From Parasponia andersonii (Eukaryota; Streptophyta; Magnoliopsida; Rosales; Cannabaceae), in assembly GCA_002914805.1 (NCBI GenBank), contig JXTB01000014.1:1718237-1782236 (forward strand): DNA of 64,000 bases, written 5' to 3'. The notes beneath the pieces were generated by a model. It was not told where the DNA came from. It saw only the letters and a program-made list of their open reading frames with translations, and did no database searches. The position numbers and the translations under genes are program-made. How positions within the stretch are numbered: position 1 is the first letter of the stretch; every line of letters begins with the position of its first letter. Positions 58,069-64,000 of the stretch are shown piece by piece.

Positions 58069-61000
58069 ATGGCGGAGGAGACGAATCTCAGCCGTTGTTG
58101 GATCGACCCCCAAAGCGGCTACTGCCCACAAACCAAGACCTTCCACAGTCTCCGACCACCGGTCCCTCTCCCACCACTCTCACAGCCCCTCTCTCTGACC
58201 CAGTACGCCCTCTCGCTCCTCCAATCCTCTGTACCCGACACCACGTTAGCTACCACCCCTGCTCTCATGGACGGCTCCTCCGGTATCCACGTGTCCTACT
58301 CCCATATGCTCCGCCAAATCCGCTCGCTCTGCCTCTCCCTCCAATCCCAATTCTCCCTCTCCAAGGGCGAAACCGCCTTCGTCCTCTCCCCGACCTCCGT
58401 ACACGTCCCTGTCGTTTACTTCGCACTGTTGTCGTTGGGCGTCGTCGTTTCGCCCGCCAACCCGCTCGGGTCCGACTCGGAGGTCGCTCACCAGGTCCGG
58501 CTCACCCGACCCGCCATCGCCTTCGCCACGTCATCAACCGCCCCTAAGCTCCCGAAAGCTCTCCCCACCGTCCTCCTCGACTCGCCCGAGTTCCTCTCCT
58601 TGCTCGACCGAGTCGACTCGTACGACTCGGTAGGCTCGGTCCCGGTGTACCAGACCGACACGGCGGCGATTCTGTACTCCTCCGGCACGACAGGGCGGGT
58701 TAAGGGGGTCTCCCTGACGCACCGGAACCTGATCGCCCTAATCGCCGGCTACCACGGGCTGCGGCGCGAGCCGGAGGAGCCGCGGTCGGTGTCGCTGTTC
58801 CTGCTGCCGTTGTTCCACGTGTTCGGGTTCTTCATGCTGGCGAGGGGGGTGGCTCTGGGGGAGACGATGGTTCTGATGGCGAGGTTCGATTTCGAGGCGA
58901 TGCTCAGGACTGTGGAGAGGCACAGGGTGACGTCGATGCCGGTGTCGCCGCCGCTCGTGGTGGCCCTGGTGAAGTCGGAGCTGACTCGGAGGTACGACCT
59001 CAGCTCGCTCCGGGTGCTCGGCTGCGGCGGCGCGCCGCTCGGTGAGGAGGTTGTCAAGAGTTTCAATGCCAAATTCCCCAATGTCGAAATGTCCCAGGTA
59101 AAAAAAAAGGGACCAAAAAAAAGAAAAGTAATGTGTGATAATAAAGAAGCCGAGGGACTAAAATGGTAGAGAAATGAAGTTTAGGGGGTAACAGAGATAA
59201 AATTAAAATTCATGGACTATATTGAAAATGATAAGGACTAAGTAGTATTATTCTAAGCCAAAGTAACAGTTGAATCAAAAAAAAAAAGGGGCCAAAGTAA
59301 TAGTTGTGCTTCGATTTTTCATTCTAATCATGATTCTAGCTCGTGACTATTGAGTTGTAGCTTTCATCATCATTGATTTTTTTTTTTTTCATTTTTCTTG
59401 GGTAGAATGAATAAGCAAATTTAGTGATTGAACTTATAATTATTATAAGCTTGAATATGACACCTCTTAATTTTTTTTAGAAAAGTGTGAAATGTGAAAA
59501 TGTGGGTTTGATGGTCAGTTGTAAAAGGAAATCGATTATTGTTACTAAACGAAAGAAAGCCTAAGATTCTTGATATTTTGATAGTGTGTGATTGGCCTTA
59601 AACTAACCAAATAGATATGCTACCGGTGCCATATAAAAGAACCAACTGTACCATGTCCCTACACTAGTTATTGACAACAAAAGTAGAACTTTCTGGCACT
59701 ACGTAATCAACTTGGCACGTTGAACTTTCTTTTTTAGTTTTTCGCAATTCAAAGTAAAAAGGAGTACGCAACTGTTCTTTTAATCGTAAAAAAAAAATTA
59801 AATAATAAATAAATAACTGTTCCTAGGCTTTCTGGTGATGGCCGTACATGAGTAGCGCCATGGAACCCGCCATATTAAAGGGGTAGCTCATAAATATATC
59901 TGTAATGTGTGATTACAAATATATTCATCTTGAAAATTGATGCAACTTAGTACGTAAGAGGTCTGACATGCTTACTTGACACATTGTAATTATTTGTTGA
60001 CAAAACTACCAAGAACCCAGAATTTGGATAATTGTAAATGTTTAAACTAAAAAAGTAAGTTACGTAAAAATAGAAAATTGGGTGATTAAATTTGTTTCTG
60101 TTATGTTTTTCTTTTTTATTTGCTGTTGAATACAGTCTGTGTATAGTGTTTGATTTGTTTTAATTTTCAAATTTAAAATATATATGTCTGATAAAAAAAA
60201 AAAAAAGTAAAAGAGGCATATTTACCCAGAATTGGAAACAAAGGGTATATATTTGCAAATTACTTTAATAAAATTAAAAGTTGGAGATGCATCATAATAT
60301 GGACTATTTAATATAGTGTGCAATTGTTGAATAATTCAATTATCATGTGGTTATTATGGCAGGGGTATGGTTTGACTGAGACTACAGGGTCAGTGGCCAG
60401 GATGATAGAGGCTGAAGAGACAAAGAGGACTGCTTCGGTGGGTCGTTTACAAGAGAACATGGAAGCCAAAATTGTTGACCCTGTTACAGGTCGGGCATTG
60501 TCTCCTAATGATAAAGGGGAGCTTTGGCTAAGAGGTCCTACCATCATGAGAGGTGACACAACTTTCTTATTATATCTTCTTTTATTTATTCTTTGTTAAA
60601 ACAAAGAAAAATTTATAAGTATCAATATTTCTCAACTACTCAGAAATCATCACGTAAAGTTAAAGACAGTCATAATCTGTTAGCTCAAAGCTAACATGTA
60701 AATAGGCGATAATTGTCGTTTTTCCTTCGAAATTAGGCATCTTGAAAGTTTTTTTTGAATGACTTTTCAAGCTTGGACAAGTCATCACCCAACTAATCCC
60801 TTTGTTAATTTGATTTATTTGTTTAATAACAATTAATACACAAACTTTCATACATGCAATGAGGGGTACTTTAGTTTATGCATTATAACAGTGCAAATTA
60901 TGCAGGTTATGTTGGTGATGAAAAGGCTACGGCTGAGACTTTAGACCCTGAGGGATGGCTAAAGACTGGTGATCTTTGTATGTTTGACTCTGAAGGGTAT

Positions 61001-61749
61001 CTCTACATCGTCGACAGATTAAAAGAGTTGATAAAATATAAGGCGTATCAGGTGACTCAAAAAGAGGATTTTGTTATTGTTATTTGTGCTTGAAAACAAC
61101 TTCAGTAAGAATTTAAGGCCGTTATTAGCTCTTGACAAAGATGAAAATGTTCGATTTCGATTTAGTCCAGCTCATGACATGTTTTTTTTTTCCTTTATAA
61201 AACGATATACAGGTCCCACCTGCAGAGTTGGAACATTTACTTCATTCTCATCCTGACATTGCTGATGTAGCTGTGATTCCGTAAGTGTTTAGTATTTTCA
61301 AACTGTGATCTTAAGCTAGTAATGTTATTGGTTTTCGCTGTCGTAGAAACTCTTGGATTTTTTGTTCTAGTGTTTTGTTTCTTTGCTGAGAAGGTACCCT
61401 GATGAAGAAGCAGGGCAGCTTCCTATGGCCTATGTGGTGAGAAAACCGGGAAGCAATCTAAATGAAGCTCAAGTTATAGATTTTGTTGCCCAAAAGGCAT
61501 GCTTCTATTCTGTCTCTGCAACGTGGCTTTGTAAAATTTAGAACTTTGCTTAACATGTGATCTTCTCTAAACGAGTTCACCATACTACTTTTCTTGACCT
61601 CTAAACTAGTCTTACTCTTTCAGGTTGCTCCTTACAAGAAAGTAAGGCGAGTAGCATTTATCAACTCCATTCCGAAATCTCCGGCGGGAAAGATCTTGAG
61701 GAGGGAGCTGGTTAACCATGCTCTGTCCAAGGGTTCAGCTAAGTTATGA
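58069..61749 (+). CDS. 4CLL9: 4-coumarate:CoA ligase-like acyl-CoA synthetase, peroxisomal, six exons
   Basis: It is an adenylate-forming enzyme: acid + ATP + CoA to acyl-CoA. Exons: 58069-59097, 60363-60552, 60906-61051, 61213-61280, 61394-61496, 61624-61749. The frame closes to 553 residues. AMP-binding box [11 protein letters not shown] is at about 203-213, then [25 protein letters not shown] at 344 onward, GELWLRG at 395-401, [13 protein letters not shown], and the C-terminal [13 protein letters not shown] with the catalytic Lys. Box II is GELWLRG, not the GEICIRG of true 4CL, so it is not a lignin-type ligase. The last three residues, AKL, are a type 1 peroxisomal signal. It closely resembles Arabidopsis At5g63380, which is reported to activate jasmonate precursors or fatty acids. 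Intron 5 has a GC donor. The frame is open upstream to 57994, but [10 protein letters not shown] is the better start. Confidence 0.94.
61494..61499 (+). other. GC-AG intron donor in the 4CL-like gene
   Basis: Exon 5 ends CAAAAG and the intron begins GCATGC. The protein alignment (..VAQK joined to VAPYKKV) needs this junction, and no GT donor nearby keeps the frame. The context is weaker than in the glucosidases. Confidence 0.8.
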
Positions 61750-62750
61750 TCCATTTGTTTAAGGAGGATTTGCCATCATCGAGAACTGCACTGTTGCTTG
61801 CATCTTAAGTCAACATTTCGGCATTGTACTTATTCATTAGTCCTCTAGCATTTCTGGCGATGCGTTCCGAAATGGTTTGGGTGAGTTACTGATCAGAATT
61901 CGAGCAAAGTGGTATTAGCAAGTTTCTGAAAAAGATTGTTTTTGTAACGTATCATTATATCATTCTTTTTGTACTTGCTAGCTTTGATAAAATCATACCT
62001 GAAATGGCTATTTTCATTTGTCTCTATTTTTTTTCACTCGTTTTTCGTTTATTTATTTTTTTCGTTTTGAGACATAAAACAAAGAATAGTTGGTAAGAAA
62101 ACATGGAACAGTTTTTTAACCTACGATGTTTAGAGCCCCTTTTAGCGAATTTATTGTCATTCATGATTAAATTCTGATCAAAGTTGATGGTCCAAGTTGT
62201 GGTTCTTCTTTTTGCTCTTAACGACAAGCATCAATTTGGGCTTCTTTGTTTCTTGTAACCCAAATTGAAAGCCCACGTTGCCCCTGATTAAGTTATTTGC
62301 ATCTAGTCTAAATAGCCTAATACAACTTTCTAAGATGAATGAATTAAAGTTAACATCAGTTTTGTATACTTCGTTAATCATCACTTTCAACAGAAAATCT
62401 CCTTTGGAATTGGCCTTGGTGGGGATAACTGAAAAAACAAAGCATGTAATATGCATACAAGGAATTGAGATATGCTATTCCCAAAATGTTGTCCTACTTG
62501 CTTTCTCATCCAGTTAAAACTGCTACTAAGCCTAATTTCCTCATCCCTCGGAACATAAAGAAGGGGGAAAAAAAGTTTGACCTGTAAAATTATCAAGAAC
62601 TTGGAACATCTTTGACCATAATTTTAGTCGCGAATAAATATCGGTTTTGGCATAAACCGTAGCTATTGTTTGACCATGCTTCTTGCTCCTACTTCTTCTA
62701 ACCCAAAATTCATAGCCCACTTGGGTGGATTTTCGGTCCATCTGCACGAT
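61750..62750. other. 3' flank of the 4CL-like gene
   Basis: It contains the 3' untranslated region (roughly to 61990). After that there are faint imperfect duplications around 62160-62290 and 62600-62720, sharing TAACCCAAA(T)T and AGCCCAC(G/T)T. No gene is seen. Confidence 0.35.
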
Positions 62751-62754
62751 TTAG

Positions 62755-63705
62755 CATATACACACGGATGAAAATGATGAAAATGTCGATGTTTGGATTG
62801 ATGTCGATGTGTGATTTTACTTAGAATATCGATAATAATGTTGATGCTAAAAATATTCTAGAAAAATATTAAAATTTGTCTTAAAACACAACATTTTAAG
62901 TGAAATATTAAAAAATAATAAAACAATTGATATTATATAATTGATATCAGTATTTGTTTGGAAAAATTTTATATTTATATATGACATACATATTATATTT
63001 ATATACGACAACAAAATATGTCTGTATTGTATAGTAGGAAAAGCGATTGAAATTTTACTTCGATCAATAGAACAATTTCGAAATGAATGCACGTTATATT
63101 ATTTTATTTAATGCAGTTTATATTAATATCTTATAAATTATAATTAGTTCTAAAATACTATGAAAACAATTAAAAAATGATAATATAGAACATGTCAAAT
63201 TCATTTAATATTAAGAAGCATTTCTAGGAGGCTGAAACTCATAAGAAAAATTATCATCTTGGTCAAAACAATAAAATTTTCAAATTATTATACTCGATTA
63301 ATTTTGAAGATACTTATATACGTGTCATATATATTGATACATACCTTCAATGATTCTAACTACAAATACTATTAATTCTAAAACTTTGCCCACATATAAT
63401 ATAGAGAGGAAACGATATTTACTTTACTACCATTTGCGTTAAAAAAAAAAAAGGAAAAAGAAGGATTGCAAAAAAGAAAATTTTGATATTTTTGTCCATA
63501 TTTTAAAATATCACCAATTTTATCGCGATAATATCGATAAATATCTCAATATTAACTCATTTTTTTACCGATAGTTTACCAACATTGATAATATCAATAT
63601 TTTACCTATATTTTACAGATATAGTGAAAAAAAATATATTTCTCCTTGATATCACATTTCAAACAATGACAATGTCACCGTATTTTAATCTATGCATATA
63701 CAACC
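62755..63705. mobile_element. Probable non-autonomous DNA element with TATCGATA motifs
   Basis: The left part (GATGAAAATGTCGATGTTTG, then GATGTCGATGTGTG) is imperfectly mirrored by the right part read on the other strand (GTGACATTGTCATTGTTTGA). The right 150 bases repeat ATATCGATAA, TTATCGCGATAA and ACCGATAGTTTACC. The ends are eroded and no target duplication is found. Family unassigned. Confidence 0.4.
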
Positions 63706-63710
63706 AAAAG

Positions 63711-63900
63711 GACCCACTTGGCCAGAATGACTTTTTTTAAGAATGGTAATAAACTTCGTGACCTTTTTCGATCTTCTATGAATAGTTATAAAAGTTTTGA
63801 CCGTAAAATAAAAAATAGATCATAAAAAAGTCACAAAAAGAATTACTTTGGCCAAATTACTCCTAGTCAGGTCCATTTCCCATTTAGTTTCCTTCTTTAG
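63711..63900. repeat. Fold-back repeat, family FB, copy D
   Basis: CACTTGGCCAGAATGACTTT at the left mirrors AAAAAGAATTACTTTGGCCA at the right, with GACC and TTTTGACCGTAAAA inside. It has the same plan as copies A and B at the other end of the window. Confidence 0.5.
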
Positions 63901-64000
63901 TGTTAAGTAGCCAAATAGAGTGAATAAATCAAACCTAACTAATATTCAAGCGAAAAAAAAAAAACTTAACTAATAATTTTTAAAAAATTTGTTAGTTACC

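Noticed and set aside
58246-59081. Several reverse-strand frames across the first exon of the 4CL-like gene
   Set aside because: They are antisense shadows of a GC-rich exon whose forward translation is a clear acyl-CoA synthetase.

Overview
This is a 64 kb stretch of AT-rich nuclear DNA from a flowering plant, almost certainly a eudicot. The evidence is intron-rich genes with plant-type splice sites, plant-specific gene families (GH1 beta-glucosidases with the conserved plant exon pattern, a DUF246-type O-fucosyltransferase, a peroxisomal 4-coumarate:CoA ligase-like enzyme), and plant-type small transposons (hAT, PIF/Harbinger, MITEs, a tRNA-derived SINE). I cannot name the species. The assembly has three small gaps or ambiguous bases (7983, 33165-33172, 35978), all in non-coding DNA.

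Layout. 1-4.2 kb: fold-back repeats, a degenerate AT-rich repeat array and a solo LTR. 4.2-6.4 kb (+): intact six-exon adenylate kinase. 9.6-11.9 kb (+): a second adenylate kinase copy with the same introns, broken. 12.5-15.1 kb (-): the front half of a broken beta-glucosidase. 16.6-20.5 kb (-): eleven-exon aspartyl aminopeptidase (M18). 20.5-36.8 kb: a gene desert of tandem repeats, MITEs, a clean 819 bp hAT element with an 8 bp target duplication, and a Harbinger transposase scrap. 36.8-39.0 kb (+): six-exon O-fucosyltransferase-family gene. 39.3-42.5 kb and 44.5-48.8 kb (-): two intact fourteen-exon beta-glucosidases, tandem duplicates. 48.8-58.0 kb: gene-free DNA with nested small transposons, a SINE and a second solo LTR. 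58.1-61.7 kb (+): six-exon acyl-CoA synthetase of the 4CL-like group ending in a peroxisomal AKL tripeptide. 61.8-64 kb: repeat DNA.

The genes do not form one pathway. Adenylate kinase, O-fucosyltransferase and 4CL-like enzyme appear in an order I recall as adjacent genes in Arabidopsis (At5g63400, At5g63390, At5g63380), so the beta-glucosidase pair and much of the repeat DNA look like later arrivals in an old conserved block. The beta-glucosidases probably hydrolyse glucosides of specialised metabolites in the secretory pathway, vacuole or apoplast. The 4CL-like enzyme probably activates fatty-acid-type or jasmonate-precursor acids in peroxisomes.

I found no clear evidence of an undescribed molecular system. 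The most interesting points are the conserved gene block, a non-canonical GC-AG intron shared by both beta-glucosidases, a third broken beta-glucosidase 24 kb away, nested transposons with readable target duplications, and several unassigned repeat families.
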